The notes: a model not told the origin generated them from the letters alone. Positions 8,628-18,362 are shown, counted from the first letter of the stretch. The stretch is 64,000 bases of DNA from Bacillus sp. 103mf (GCF_900116295.1 NZ_FPAF01000011.1:1-64000), one strand, 5' to 3'. A program made the numbers and translations.

Positions 8628-8966
8628 TTATTGATATTTAAATGGGAAGTTCTTTATTAATTCATTGAATTTATTTTCCCATTGTAAAAAATCTGAAATA
8701 GGCAATTCCCCCCAAAACTGTAGTCCTGACATTTCAAATGAAACTGATATAAAGTATGTATCTCCTTTTTCCTCATCACCAAACCAGCAGGGAGAAGTGG
8801 TTTGATTTCCCATATAAGATGGCAATATTTCATACACCTTCCCTAAAGCTTCATACGTTTTATTATTAAATTTATCTTCATCAATCATATAGACTCTTTC
8901 AAACTCTATTATGTCGTTAACAACAACATAACTGTTATTATAATAATGTTCGTCTTCTACAACCAT
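8628..8966 (-). CDS. Hypothetical acidic protein, 112 residues
   Basis: No family is recognised. The protein is soluble, acidic and rich in aromatic residues (DEHYYNNSYVVVNDIIEFER near the start, SPCWFGDEEKGDTYFISVSF in the middle). An AAAGGAGGG site lies 14 bases before the ATG, a little far. Size, acidity and a neighbour of similar style (9251-9895) recall immunity proteins of contact or LXG toxins, but no toxin gene is present, so this is only a guess. Confidence 0.6.
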   Translation of the reverse strand: MVVEDEHYYNNSYVVVNDIIEFERVYMIDEDKFNNKTYEALGKVYEILPSYMGNQTTSPCWFGDEEKGDTYFISVSFEMSGLQFWGELPISDFLQWENKFNELIKNFPFKYQ

Positions 8967-8969
8967 ATC

Positions 8970-9250
8970 CGCAAAATATACCCTCCTTTGATTAACTTAT
9001 ACAAGTTTTTTTCCCTCCATATTCCACCACATGTGTCACAAATTTCTTTAGCAAATATATTAATACCTGTGTAAACGTATGAAAAAGGACGAATAAGATT
9101 GTCTGTGTCCAAATGATGGGGGCTAATCCGGTAGCATTTCGACCATACAGAGTAAATCTTTTACTTTTAACATCGAGATTTACTTCTCGCTACATGTTAA
9201 ATTGTTTTGCTATATAATCACCATTTTTATTGTCACCAGTCTATTTAGGA
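8970..9250 (-). other. Decayed coding remnant between two acidic genes
   Basis: One reverse frame keeps a protein-like stretch (GRNATGLAPIIWTQTILFVL, then FHTFTQVLIYLLKKFVTHVV) interrupted by stops on both sides. No family is recognised. It may be the rest of a gene that once lay between the two hypothetical genes. Confidence 0.3.
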
Positions 9251-9895
9251 TTAACAATTATGCGTAACTTCTAGCTCATTATTGGCATATATTGTTCCGT
9301 AAGTAGCACAAAGTAACATACCACCACAAACCTCGCTACTCACTTGAAAGTTAATGTTATCTTCATATGTATCTATGCTATCAGCTCTAATTGTATCTAC
9401 AAGTTTTTTAAAATCAAGAACTGGTAAATATTTCGCTATAATTTCATAGCTTGATAAATTATCTTCATTATTATATGCGTTATATTCCTGAATTTCTTTA
9501 TAAATCGGACTTGGACTATACGGATCATGTTTCAATTGTCCATTTTCATCTTCGAACTTTTTTATTTCTTCTTTCACTATATAATCTGGATAATCTTCAC
9601 TGCCTTCATCTTCATCACAAAATTCCCAAAATGGATATTCTATATCACATAAGTGCGTTATAATCCACATTAGAAATTGCTCATTTATAAAACCCGCATT
9701 TACTTCTAACTCCTTGAATCTATTACCATAATATTTTGTAACTTTGTCTATCTTCTCTTCTTGGGACATATCATCCGTCGCCCCTGTTATATCGCATCCA
9801 TCTAAATTTATAAAAATGCTATTGAACTTACCTAAAACACCTAAATCAACGGTTTCACTCCAATAGGCTTCACCATCTCTATCGATTTTTATCAT
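9251..9895 (-). CDS. Hypothetical acidic protein, 214 residues
   Basis: The protein is not recognised. The start at 9895 (MIKIDRDGEAYWSETVDL) follows GGAGG by six bases; an ATG four codons upstream leaves no room for a ribosome site. It is very acidic, with a cluster WEFCDEDEGSEDYPDYIV near the middle, and has no signal peptide or membrane segment. It ends VCGGMLLCATYGTIYANNEL. Composition and position fit an immunity-type protein, but no partner toxin is visible. An IS3 relic lies directly upstream and may have removed one. Confidence 0.6.
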   Translation of the reverse strand: MIKIDRDGEAYWSETVDLGVLGKFNSIFINLDGCDITGATDDMSQEEKIDKVTKYYGNRFKELEVNAGFINEQFLMWIITHLCDIEYPFWEFCDEDEGSEDYPDYIVKEEIKKFEDENGQLKHDPYSPSPIYKEIQEYNAYNNEDNLSSYEIIAKYLPVLDFKKLVDTIRADSIDTYEDNINFQVSSEVCGGMLLCATYGTIYANNELEVTHNC

Positions 9896-9907
9896 AATAT
9901 CCTCCAT

Positions 9908-10115
9908 TCTGCTGCTATCGCCTCAAACTCACGTTTCCAATTAGCTTTCTTTCTTCGTACTCTCTTACAATATCTGTACGTGATTTGCCATTCACATAAA
10001 GCTGAACCATCTGCCGTTTGAACTCATCTGTAAATGCTCGATGCTCACGTTTGCCCATAACGTTCTCTAATGATTTGTTTTTCTAGAACTTAATAACTGT
10101 CCAATCCAGTGTAGC
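9908..10115 (-). pseudogene. IS3-family OrfA relic
   Basis: From an ATG at 10058 the reverse strand reads MGKREHRAFTDEFKRQMVQL then YVNGKSRTDIVREYE, the helix-turn-helix start of an IS3-type OrfA. The frame breaks after about 47 codons. A probable terminal sequence (TGTCCAATCCAGTG) lies near 10098-10111. OrfB, with the catalytic residues, is missing. Confidence 0.7.
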
Positions 10116-10160
10116 CTATTCAAATCAACCATATCAAGTCTTTGCATCCTGCCAGAAGGA

Positions 10161-10212
10161 AAAAAAGCTTATAGATATAGAGCCAATAGGGCCTTGTCTA
10201 TAAGCTTTTTTA
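10161..10212. terminator. Bidirectional terminator
   Basis: AAAAAAGCTTATAGA pairs with TCTATAAGCTTTTTT. It is placed to end the minus-strand nuclease gene at 10262. Confidence 0.75.
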
Positions 10213-10261
10213 CTTTATCTAACCAAAATAAACATCACTTTTTAAACAGGAATCATTCTAC

Positions 10262-12358
10262 TTATTTTACAAGAGTTTGGACTAAAACAGGGTCGTGGTC
10301 GCTTGCACGGCCATGCTTTTCCATAAATCCTGAATTAATATGGACAATGTCCACCTGCGTATTCGCCGCCATATTATTTGATACAAGAATATGATCAAGC
10401 ACCTGTGCATTTCCCTGATAGTTCTTGGTATAACGCTCTTCTGCTGGAATCTTCTCAATCATATTGGTTAATACATTTCCTTTTAATGCTTTTAAAGGCT
10501 CGGAGAACTCAAAATCATTAAAATCCCCTAATAAAACAATATTGGCATCTTCCTTCTTTGAATGAATATCCTTCACAAAGCTATTGACGACATTAGCCAT
10601 TTTTATTCGCTGCTCTTCACTATGAAATACCGGAGGCTGTATTTTTCCAAATAACGGATAGTCTCCAAGCTTTGAGTTAAAATGGTTAGCAACTACAATA
10701 ACGTCTTTCTCATTAAATTTGAACTGTGCTGCTAATGGTTTTCGACTTGAACAGAAGGCTGGATTGATTGGGTCGATGCGGCCAGGATTTAGAGTCAGCT
10801 TATTGTTTTGAAAGTGGACTGCTTGTGTCGCTGTTCCTTTTGTGCCTTTTATAAGTGATACACGATCCGGATTATACATAAATCCTACACGAATATTTCC
10901 TCCAGGCTCACCACCATCCGCTTTGTCTTCTGGTGCAATATCAGTATAAGTGTAACTAGGTCCACCTAGAGACTTAATTTTAGTAATCAATACTGCTGCA
11001 CTCTTGTTTGCATCAGTCGTGCCGCTGTCTGTTGGTCCATCATTATCCTGTACTTCCATCAGTCCGATAATGTCCGGTTGTTTCATGTTCTTTACAATTG
11101 CTTCTGCTAGTCTTGTGACTTTTGTATCATCCGTTTGAGTTGAAAAATTTTCTATATTATAAGAAGCAATGGTTAATTTTTTTCGATTAGGAGTGATAGT
11201 CGTTGTTTCGCGTTCATTTGAACCTTGTACAAGCTTTGGTAATTCTTCTCTTTTACTCAGTACTTTAAAGTTACTGTAGCTATAGCTAATAACCCCTTTT
11301 ATCGACCCTTCAAAGCGATCGCCCATTTTAGTTATAAAGCTTTTGTCATTAATATCGATGAAGATTCTTTCGGGGTTAAAGTCATTTTCAGATATACGCA
11401 GACCCCCCGCCTTTGTATTTGTATTCATTGTTCCCGGAATAACAACAATTTCACCGGAATTCTGTGGCGCAACAATTTTTGCATTTTCTATTTGGACAAG
11501 CATCCCCTCTAAGCTCTCATAGAAGTCAATTCCATCTTCCTCAGGATCAAAAACAGAAAAGCTGTCATTATCGATTACCTCTGCAGGCGGGATACGGTCT
11601 TTACCGATAACAACCGGTGCTGGGAGCTTCTGATTGCTTGCGGTAACTTGAATGGAGCTTGCATTAATTTCTGTTACAGGCAGGTCGGTTTTAAGTTTAT
11701 CCTCGTAGCCCTCTAATACCCATTCCTTAACTTGGCCGCTGACTTTTACGACATCTCCAACTTTTACTCCATGAGGCATTTTATAAACTAATATACCTTC
11801 AGCTGTTTTATCATTTTTATCAGGCGTTAATTCCTGCATATAGAAGTTATTGTTATTTGCTACAAAGTTTACGATCCCAACAATATTTGTTACATTTTGC
11901 CCCTGATACGGAGAGTAATGCCCCTCCCCCTGAATGTCATGAATGCTGATAACATTCTTTTTAATGGTGTAATGAAAAGAAGCTATCTCACTATTCTCTA
12001 GGCCCGTTTTTACAGCGATGGCTTTAATTTGTACTGCCTCTTTTATAGTTATTGGACCGGTATATTTTGTACTTGATTCCGTTGGAGTACTGCCATCAGT
12101 TGTATAATAGATGGTGGTATTAGGAGCCTCAGTTGATAATGTCACTTCCGTCCCGGGTTTCACTGTTCCTGGAGCAGGAGAGGCTTTTATATCCTGAACC
12201 CTTTCCCTCGTTAAGATTCCGCTATTATTAGCAATGGTATCTGTAACCGAAATAATTTGTGCCGCATTCGAAACGTTTGAATTAGATAGAGTAAAAAAAC
12301 CAAAGGTCATTACCAGAATGAGTAACAAGCTGAATGTTTTTTTTCGTTGTTTTTCCAT
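10262..12358 (-). CDS. Secreted ExeM/NucH-type endonuclease
   Basis: A 698-residue exported nuclease. Residues 1-32 form a signal peptide (KKTFSLLLILVMTFGFFTLS). A chitobiase-C-terminal-like repeat follows (APGTVKPGTEVTLSTEAPN ... YYTTDGSTPTESS, about 58-130). Next comes an OB-fold like that of YhcR (IHDIQGEGHYSPYQGQNVTN, about 140-240). The C-terminal endonuclease/exonuclease/phosphatase domain spans about 390-695, with the catalytic signatures SYNIENF, GLMEVQDN, LLGDFNDFE and RASDHDPVLV. It should degrade extracellular DNA or nucleotides to release phosphate or nucleosides. It is a single gene with its own terminator; no cell-wall sorting signal is seen. Confidence 0.85.
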   Translation of the reverse strand: MEKQRKKTFSLLLILVMTFGFFTLSNSNVSNAAQIISVTDTIANNSGILTRERVQDIKASPAPGTVKPGTEVTLSTEAPNTTIYYTTDGSTPTESSTKYTGPITIKEAVQIKAIAVKTGLENSEIASFHYTIKKNVISIHDIQGEGHYSPYQGQNVTNIVGIVNFVANNNNFYMQELTPDKNDKTAEGILVYKMPHGVKVGDVVKVSGQVKEWVLEGYEDKLKTDLPVTEINASSIQVTASNQKLPAPVVIGKDRIPPAEVIDNDSFSVFDPEEDGIDFYESLEGMLVQIENAKIVAPQNSGEIVVIPGTMNTNTKAGGLRISENDFNPERIFIDINDKSFITKMGDRFEGSIKGVISYSYSNFKVLSKREELPKLVQGSNERETTTITPNRKKLTIASYNIENFSTQTDDTKVTRLAEAIVKNMKQPDIIGLMEVQDNDGPTDSGTTDANKSAAVLITKIKSLGGPSYTYTDIAPEDKADGGEPGGNIRVGFMYNPDRVSLIKGTKGTATQAVHFQNNKLTLNPGRIDPINPAFCSSRKPLAAQFKFNEKDVIVVANHFNSKLGDYPLFGKIQPPVFHSEEQRIKMANVVNSFVKDIHSKKEDANIVLLGDFNDFEFSEPLKALKGNVLTNMIEKIPAEERYTKNYQGNAQVLDHILVSNNMAANTQVDIVHINSGFMEKHGRASDHDPVLVQTLVK

Positions 12359-12618
12359 CTTCTTTTATCTCTCCTAATACTATTTTTCATGTTAATCATT
12401 ACTTTTGGATTAATTATTAAGAATATGCTCTATTCTTTTATCTCACCTTAATCCTGGTTTACAATTCCCTATTAAGTGTCTGTTTATCCTCTTCTCACTC
12501 TGGAATTTTCTGTACTTATCTTATTTAGGAGTACTTTATTTCCCCTCTAATACTATTACAAGTTATATTCTCCTTACTTTTAACTTAATGCATGAAATAC
12601 ACCTGTTTTTCAGAAAAA

Positions 12619-12660
12619 AATAACCTCTTACGGATATCACATCCGAAGAGGTTATTTTTT
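12619..12660. terminator. Bidirectional terminator in 355-base gap
   Basis: AATAACCTCTT pairs with AAGAGGTTATT around an inner CGGAT/ATCCG stem, followed by a T run. It separates the ArsR-type gene from the nuclease promoter region (12359-12618), where nothing else is seen. Confidence 0.75.
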
Positions 12661-12664
12661 AATT

Positions 12665-12687
12665 AAACTTTATTTCAAATCTACATA
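12665..12687. repeat. Short dispersed motif AACTTTATTTCAAA, copy 1
   Basis: AAACTTTATTTCAAATCTACATA is one of five similar copies in the window (others at 42181, 53742, 56100 and 58153). Confidence 0.4.
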
Positions 12688-12713
12688 TTTAGCACTTGGT
12701 TTCACAGACAATA

Positions 12714-13619
12714 CTATACATCAGCATATTGAATAAAATCTATCATTTTCTCCTTTAGTTCAGAAACAAATTCTGTACGTGTACTGAGATAAAATTGATT
12801 ATTACTAGATAGATGTACACGTATAAGGTTTGCTGATCGCAATATCATCAGGTGATGATGGAGGTTTCCTTTAGCTCCGCCTATATAATTTAATATATCC
12901 GTAAATTTATATTTATTTCTTGAAAGGAGCTGAAGTATATCTAAACGTTTTTGATCTGCAAGGGCTTTTGAAATGTTAAATATTTTTTCTCTTGGTTCTT
13001 CAAAACTTACAGGATACCACACAAACATTTTTTCTTTAAAAATACTAAAAGTATGGAGCGGACAAAAGTGAAGAGAAGGAATTAGAACAACATGCTTAAT
13101 TGTTGGAATTTCTATTTTAAGGCCAGTCGCAAACTCTTCTACCAACTCTTCTGGTGAATATGTTTCGGCTTTTTCACTAAATTTTGAAGCCTCATTAATT
13201 ATTTCTTTCTCTGTATTCTCAAATTTAAAGTACTGGTTATACCACTCCGACAGGAAATAAAAATAATTTTTTTTTTGATTTTCTAGATTAAGTAAAAGGT
13301 GAGAATCTTCTTTTTTTAAGTGTGGTGCTAGTAATTCATACAATGTGGTTATTGATACTTTCTGGAACCAATTTAAAAATGAATGAATATCACCTTTTTG
13401 AGGACACCCTTCAATTATTAAGCATAGCACATCCCCAAACGATACATCTTCAAATTGTTCAAGTTTACTTTTATATTGGTCAGTTAGTTTAGCGTTAACT
13501 TTTTCAATCCAACTAGTACCTTTATACAAATATTTTAGATTTTTCCTTCTTTTATATAATAAAAAACTTAAAAGTAATTCATAAACTATTGAATCATCCA
13601 CTGCTACACGATATGACAT
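12714..13619 (-). CDS. ArsR-type helix-turn-helix regulator with long N-terminal domain
   Basis: A 301-residue protein. The C-terminal 80 residues form an ArsR-like winged helix (ISKALADQKRLDILQLLSRN, then IGGAKGNLHHHLMILRSANL). The first 210 residues have no named domain but resemble those of other large Bacillus ArsR-type regulators. The gene is divergent from the oligopeptidase gene 13798-15567, with 178 bases between the start codons, so that peptidase is the likely target. No Cys-rich metal site of the classic ArsR kind is present, so a metal effector is unlikely. Confidence 0.75.
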   Translation of the reverse strand: MSYRVAVDDSIVYELLLSFLLYKRRKNLKYLYKGTSWIEKVNAKLTDQYKSKLEQFEDVSFGDVLCLIIEGCPQKGDIHSFLNWFQKVSITTLYELLAPHLKKEDSHLLLNLENQKKNYFYFLSEWYNQYFKFENTEKEIINEASKFSEKAETYSPEELVEEFATGLKIEIPTIKHVVLIPSLHFCPLHTFSIFKEKMFVWYPVSFEEPREKIFNISKALADQKRLDILQLLSRNKYKFTDILNYIGGAKGNLHHHLMILRSANLIRVHLSSNNQFYLSTRTEFVSELKEKMIDFIQYADV

Positions 13620-13797
13620 TACTTACCTCCCTCTCCTATTAGGATATTAATTATAGAATATCAAAATATGCAACATTCGAACAAGAATAATCATTCTAAA
13701 TTTATTTTCATTTTTATATTTTTCTGATAATATTGAACTTGTAATTTAGTTCTTAATTTGAAGAACTAATACGATAATACTATTGGAGGTTGTATTT

Positions 13798-15567
13798 ATG
13801 AATCAAATTCCTCATAATCCTACACGCTGGGACTTACAAAGATTATATCCAAATGAATGTGATCAAACTTTATCTAATGAATTAAACGAAATTAAAATTT
13901 TAATTCATTATTTAAAAGAAGAGACTTATTCAAAATTTAACAGTGAAAGTTTTATTGATAAAAAAATGCTGCAGAGCTTCTCCGATGTCCGCAGCAGGCT
14001 TGAAAAAGCAGAATACTATTGTTACTGTCTTACTTCTGAATCAAAAGATCATTCTATTCCTACTTCATTGCATAACAAAATAACTTCCCTCAAAGATGAA
14101 GCTCATTCTTTATTGTCAGATTGGCAAAAATATATAAGCAAACTTCCTGCTGAAACCCAAAAGGAATGGTATAGCCTTCCTTTTATGCAACCCTTTATTT
14201 CTGATTTATCTACTAACATTTATACTGGTATTGAAGAACAAATTATAAATTTTACAAGAAATGAATTAAATCATTGGAAAGATATGTACACTCAGCTTAA
14301 AAATAAATTAGAGATTGAATTTATTTCTGATGATAATAAAAAAGTAGTTTCTTTTAGTGAAGTGAATGATTTAGCTATGAATCATGATGACCCTATCAAA
14401 AGAATGAAAGCGTTTGAGCTTCTAACAAGTAAATTGGATAAGGAAAAGGATCTTTTTGGTGCCGTTTTTAATAACTTTGCACGATTACGGTTGTCTCAAA
14501 ACTGCGCCCTACAAAAAGACGATATATTATCAGATTCTCTTCATTTGAATGGAATTTCTCAAAAATCACTCTTTACAATGTGGGAGACAATAGATAAGAA
14601 TTTTAAAAATTTAACTCGTTTTCTAGACTTTAAAAAGAATAATGTGGAAAAGTTAACATGGCATCAATTAATGACTTCTCAACAAAATAAACAAAGAAAA
14701 ATGTCTTTTTCAAAAGCTGTAGAAGAAATATTCAATTCATTTAAAATTATTGATGATGAAATTGCTCACTTTGCACTTCATGTAATAACAGATGGTTGGG
14801 TAGATGCAGAACCAAGAACGAATAAACCTCCTGGAGGTTTTTGTGCGCCCTTTCTAAGTGAGGGAGAATCTAGAATTTCTTTACGATATAACGGAACTAT
14901 AGAAAGTGCAAGGATACTAGCACATGAAATAGGACATGCATGGCATTTTAAACAGTTAAAAGATGCTCCCTCTCTTTCTTTTTTAGAAGAACATTTTCCA
15001 ATGAGTATCGCAGAGTGTTCATCTATTTTATTTGAATTAATTTTTGTGGATCATTTAATTACCGTTACGAGTGATTTGGAAGTTAAACAATCTTTGCTTA
15101 ACTATAAAATACAAAGTAGCTTAAATTATTTAATGGCAGTTCGAGGATCATTTATATTTGAACAACTTTTCTATGAAGAAAGTAAAGATGGTCCATTAAG
15201 TTCCATTCAAATAGAGGAGTTATCAATCGAATCTCAGAAAAGAGCCTATGGTGATAGCTTAGAACAGTATCAACCTTTTGTTTGGATAAAATATGGGCAT
15301 TTTTATGAACCTAACATTCCTTTTTATAATTATCCTTATACTTTTGGCTATCTATTAAGTTTAGGTCTGTTAGCCATTGCAAAACAGGATGGTAGTGAAT
15401 TTAATTCGAAATATAAAAGGTTCTTAAGTGAAACTGGAAAAAGGCCAGTTGAAGAATTAGTATACCATTACTTTAATATTGATCTTTCTAATCCAAAATT
15501 TTGGCAGCAATCTATTAATCAAATTATTAAGGATATAGAAGAATATATTCATCTTTCAAATAGTTAA
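13798..15567 (+). CDS. pepF: Oligoendopeptidase F family (M3) zinc peptidase
   Basis: A 589-residue cytosolic metallopeptidase of family M3. The zinc site LAHEIGHAWHF (HExxH) lies near residue 385, and the third ligand Glu comes in MSIAECSSILFE about 25 residues later. It should cut short peptides. The ATG at 13798 follows TTGGAGG by eight bases; an in-frame upstream GTG-less extension is not needed. It is slightly shorter and more diverged than the housekeeping PepF, which suggests a paralogue. It is transcribed divergently from the ArsR-type gene and ends in a strong terminator. Confidence 0.85.
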   Translation: MNQIPHNPTRWDLQRLYPNECDQTLSNELNEIKILIHYLKEETYSKFNSESFIDKKMLQSFSDVRSRLEKAEYYCYCLTSESKDHSIPTSLHNKITSLKDEAHSLLSDWQKYISKLPAETQKEWYSLPFMQPFISDLSTNIYTGIEEQIINFTRNELNHWKDMYTQLKNKLEIEFISDDNKKVVSFSEVNDLAMNHDDPIKRMKAFELLTSKLDKEKDLFGAVFNNFARLRLSQNCALQKDDILSDSLHLNGISQKSLFTMWETIDKNFKNLTRFLDFKKNNVEKLTWHQLMTSQQNKQRKMSFSKAVEEIFNSFKIIDDEIAHFALHVITDGWVDAEPRTNKPPGGFCAPFLSEGESRISLRYNGTIESARILAHEIGHAWHFKQLKDAPSLSFLEEHFPMSIAECSSILFELIFVDHLITVTSDLEVKQSLLNYKIQSSLNYLMAVRGSFIFEQLFYEESKDGPLSSIQIEELSIESQKRAYGDSLEQYQPFVWIKYGHFYEPNIPFYNYPYTFGYLLSLGLLAIAKQDGSEFNSKYKRFLSETGKRPVEELVYHYFNIDLSNPKFWQQSINQIIKDIEEYIHLSNS

Positions 15568-15625
15568 CTTAATCCAGTTCATTTCAAAGGTAGAATAATT
15601 TTTTCGTACCCAAGATAGTAAATTT

Positions 15626-15665
15626 TCAAGTTCCATAAACGGTCGTTTATGGAACTTGATTTATT
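15626..15665 (+). terminator. Terminator after pepF
   Basis: TCAAGTTCCATAAACG pairs perfectly with CGTTTATGGAACTTGA and is followed by TTTATTT. The rest of the gap to 15981 is A/T-rich with nothing recognised. Confidence 0.85.
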
Positions 15666-15981
15666 TCTACTCAAACAGAGCCAAATACTATTCAAATCTA
15701 GAAACCCCTAGGACCTGCTAACCAGTTTATTGCTAAATTGTTTTTTGTCTTCCTTTGTTTTTAAATATAAGTAAAATCCATAATCAGTCATAACGGAAGC
15801 ATATTTCCATTCTTAAACCCTCACATACTAACAAATCAAATTCTGTTTTATGTAGTACTCCCCTCATAGATAGTTTTCTCATTTTAATTTATTTTTTACT
15901 ATTTTCCCCAACAACAACATTGATTCTTCCTCATTTGGAATGTGAAGCAAATTATTTTTAATAAAATCTCTCGCTCTCTAC

Positions 15982-16221
15982 TTATCTCCTACTTACAATC
16001 CCAAAAATAAATTTGAATTCATTACGGTTCTTTTTTATTTTCTTAAAACCTTCTTTTGTATCTATAATGAAACAAGTTTCCCTTACCCAACATCTCATAT
16101 ATGCCGATTCAAAATGAATTGGCTTCACAATACCACGCTGCTCCGTCTCAGTTCCGTCATCATATTCTATTTCTGTCCTAACAAGCCACTTATTTCCGAT
16201 TCCAAATTCAATATATTTCAA
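15982..16221 (-). CDS. DUF3977-family small protein
   Basis: A 79-residue protein that reads as a DUF3977 member from Bacillus: MKYIEFGIGNKWLVRTEIEY at the start and a KKIKKNRNEFKFIFGIVS end. Function is unknown. It has no membrane segment or signal peptide. It stands alone; the 300 bases upstream (16222-16523) hold only A/T-rich promoter-like sequence. Confidence 0.7.
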   Translation of the reverse strand: MKYIEFGIGNKWLVRTEIEYDDGTETEQRGIVKPIHFESAYMRCWVRETCFIIDTKEGFKKIKKNRNEFKFIFGIVSRR

Positions 16222-16523
16222 TTGTAATTCTCCTTATCAAAATACTTATCAGTTTCCACATTAACATAATTATATTATGTTAACTTCTGTTTCTTATATT
16301 GATTTTCTCTTTTGGCCATACTATTTGTTCTATGAATGGAATATAGAATCCTTCTTTTATTGCTCATTAACAAACCATAGTCATTCCATTTGGGACACTG
16401 ACTATCATCAAAACTAGCAAAGCATTGTCATAAGAAGCATTTTATGAAAAGATATAAATGACCAAAAATACAGAATAATCATTTTTTAAAGTTAACTTCA
16501 AATATTTTAAGGAGGTAAAAATT

Positions 16524-17393
16524 ATGCAGCACTCTATCACTGAAGACATACTAAAAGACCTTGAAAATAAAGGAATTATTGAACCTTTCGGCTACTATAA
16601 AAGCCTAAATGGCGGAAGCAGCAGTACAGTTGGCGTTATTACATATGACGATACTCCCTTATATGTAGTGAAAATGAACAAGCCTAATGTCTTACAAGCT
16701 GAATCACTGTTTTTGAATCGCTACCGAGACCAGCATTTATTTCCGCAACTCATGTATATGGATCCTAATGACAACTACATAGTTTATAAATATATGACCG
16801 GTTCAACGAATAATCGCAAAAGTAATAAACGTACTGTACTAACTTTCCTTTCATCACATATAATAAACTCTTATCATCCAATGTGTGATGAAAACAAATG
16901 GGGATGGGTAGATGCGCCAGAATCAACATGGGGATTATTTCTACATACTCGCATTACCGAAGCTTACGAAACCATTCAATCCCACTTAAATACTGAAGAT
17001 CATTAACTCATTCGGAACATCGTAACGAATCGGCTGAAAAGAAATAAGAATGATACACCTTATCTAATACACGGGGACTTTGGTTTTCATAATTTCCTTT
17101 TTAGCGATGAACAATTAGTTGGTGTTATTGATCCTACTCCAATTGCAGGGCCTCCCATTTACGACCTTGTATATGCATTTTGTTCAACGCCAAACAATTT
17201 AGAATTGCATGTTATCCAACCAGCTGTTTCTCTTCTAAACAATTGGCAGCCTCAAAATGAAATAGATTTATATGAGGAAATATTACTAGGTTTATATTGT
17301 CGCATCGCTACTTCCATTCGACATCATCCAGAGGATTTACCACGATACATTGTAGCGTGGAATAGATGGAAGGTTGATACTGGTTTGAAATAA
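16524..17393 (+). pseudogene. Aminoglycoside phosphotransferase-like kinase interrupted by one in-frame stop
   Basis: A good ribosome site (AAGGAGG, about 16510) precedes an ATG at 16524. The frame runs 160 codons to TAA at 17004-17006, then continues in the same frame to 17393. The full product would be about 289 residues. The N-lobe has GGSSSTVGVIT and the lysine VVKMNK. The catalytic loop HGDFGFHNFLF and the metal loop VIDPTPIAGPPIYDL lie after the stop. The family phosphorylates small molecules such as antibiotics or amino sugars. CAT TAA probably replaced CAT CAA. As it stands the kinase core is split, so it should be inactive unless the stop is read through. Confidence 0.8.
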
Positions 17394-17431
17394 AGTCAAA
17401 TATTAATTGAACGTGCATTTACTGTAAATAA

Positions 17432-17475
17432 AAGGAATCCATTTTGAAAAAAGGTTCAAAATGGATTCCTTATTA
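17432..17475 (+). terminator. Strong terminator
   Basis: AAGGAATCCATTTTGA pairs with TCAAAATGGATTCCTT and a T-containing tail follows. It ends the kinase-like gene. Confidence 0.85.
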
Positions 17476-17517
17476 AAGCATCTGACATTTTAGAATACGC
17501 TATCTTCAAATGCTTCC

Positions 17518-17712
17518 TTAATTTTTACTTTGTTGATAACATTGTTTACACAAAATTTCTTTCGCATGTTTTACTAATACTTTATCTAACACCCCAACTG
17601 GCATTAACGATTTAGTTGGTAGATTCAACCGAGCAACAAATTCTTCTCCTTCAATAATTTCCTTAGAACAAATATAACAAACTAGCTTTTTTTCTTTAAA
17701 AAATGACAACAA
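17518..17712 (-). CDS. Small zinc-ribbon-like protein, 64 residues
   Basis: Two CxxC pairs (CYICSKEI near residue 12 and CKQCYQQ near residue 55) suggest a zinc ribbon. No other domain is seen. Similar small proteins in the B. cereus group have been given misleading transporter names; nothing here supports transport. It follows the XRE-membrane pair on the same strand with a gap of 15 bases and may belong to that operon. Confidence 0.65.
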   Translation of the reverse strand: MLSFFKEKKLVCYICSKEIIEGEEFVARLNLPTKSLMPVGVLDKVLVKHAKEILCKQCYQQSKN

Positions 17713-17727
17713 TTATATCACTACCTT

Positions 17728-18159
17728 CTACTCATCTTCTAACTCCTGTACTTGCTTCACTCTTAATTTATACGCATAAACAATTGGTATAAAACCACAG
17801 ATAAATATAATAGCTCCTATTAATAAACCATCTCCCCAGCCAAAGTTGAGTGTAATTGAAGTAAGATAAGCAAAAACTGCCACAATAACAGTTAATACGA
17901 CCATGCCAATAATAAATGATTTCTTAGGGTCTTTTATTTCTTTTTCATGTTCTACACCGATACTCATCGATAAATAACCAGCTACAACAGTGGTTAACAT
18001 AAATACCATCCAAAGAGGATTCTCACGCATCCTCTCCATTCCCCCTTGAATAAAATCGTAGCCAAGAATACATAAAACCCCCATTGTTTGGACAATATAA
18101 GCGATTTTAATATTTTGTAAATTTCTTAAAACGAGTCTTTCATCTGTAATTTTTTTCAT
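17728..18159 (-). CDS. Four-helix membrane protein co-transcribed with XRE regulator
   Basis: A 143-residue protein with four hydrophobic segments (AYIVQTMGVLCILGYDFI; WMVFMLTTVVAGYLSMSIGV; FIIGMVVLTVIVAVFAYLTS; LLIGAIIFICGFIPIVYAY) and charged ends. It resembles the unnamed membrane proteins that commonly follow small XRE regulators in Bacillus (DUF6773-like). Its ATG overlaps the regulator stop by four bases, so the two are translated together. Function unknown; such pairs may regulate each other. Confidence 0.7.
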   Translation of the reverse strand: MKKITDERLVLRNLQNIKIAYIVQTMGVLCILGYDFIQGGMERMRENPLWMVFMLTTVVAGYLSMSIGVEHEKEIKDPKKSFIIGMVVLTVIVAVFAYLTSITLNFGWGDGLLIGAIIFICGFIPIVYAYKLRVKQVQELEDE

Positions 18160-18362
18160 TCAAAATCCTCCTGATCCACCCAAAATATTTCATCTAATGT
18201 TGCATTTACGGCATAGCAAATTTGTAAACATAACTTTAATGACGGATTATATTTCCCTTTTTCAATCAGGCTAACCGTTTGTCTTGTAATACCGACCGCA
18301 TCAGCAAGCTGTTGTTGTGTCAAATCAACTTTTACGCGAGCAACCTTTACATGATTTTTCAT
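18156..18362 (-). CDS. XRE-family helix-turn-helix regulator
   Basis: A 68-residue protein that is almost wholly a Cro/CI-type helix-turn-helix (TQQQLADAVGITRQTVSLIE, KGKYNPSLKLCLQICYAVNA), similar to YozG-like small regulators. It is first in the operon with the membrane protein and perhaps the zinc-ribbon gene. A TATA-rich promoter lies immediately upstream. Confidence 0.85.
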   Translation of the reverse strand: MKNHVKVARVKVDLTQQQLADAVGITRQTVSLIEKGKYNPSLKLCLQICYAVNATLDEIFWVDQEDFE

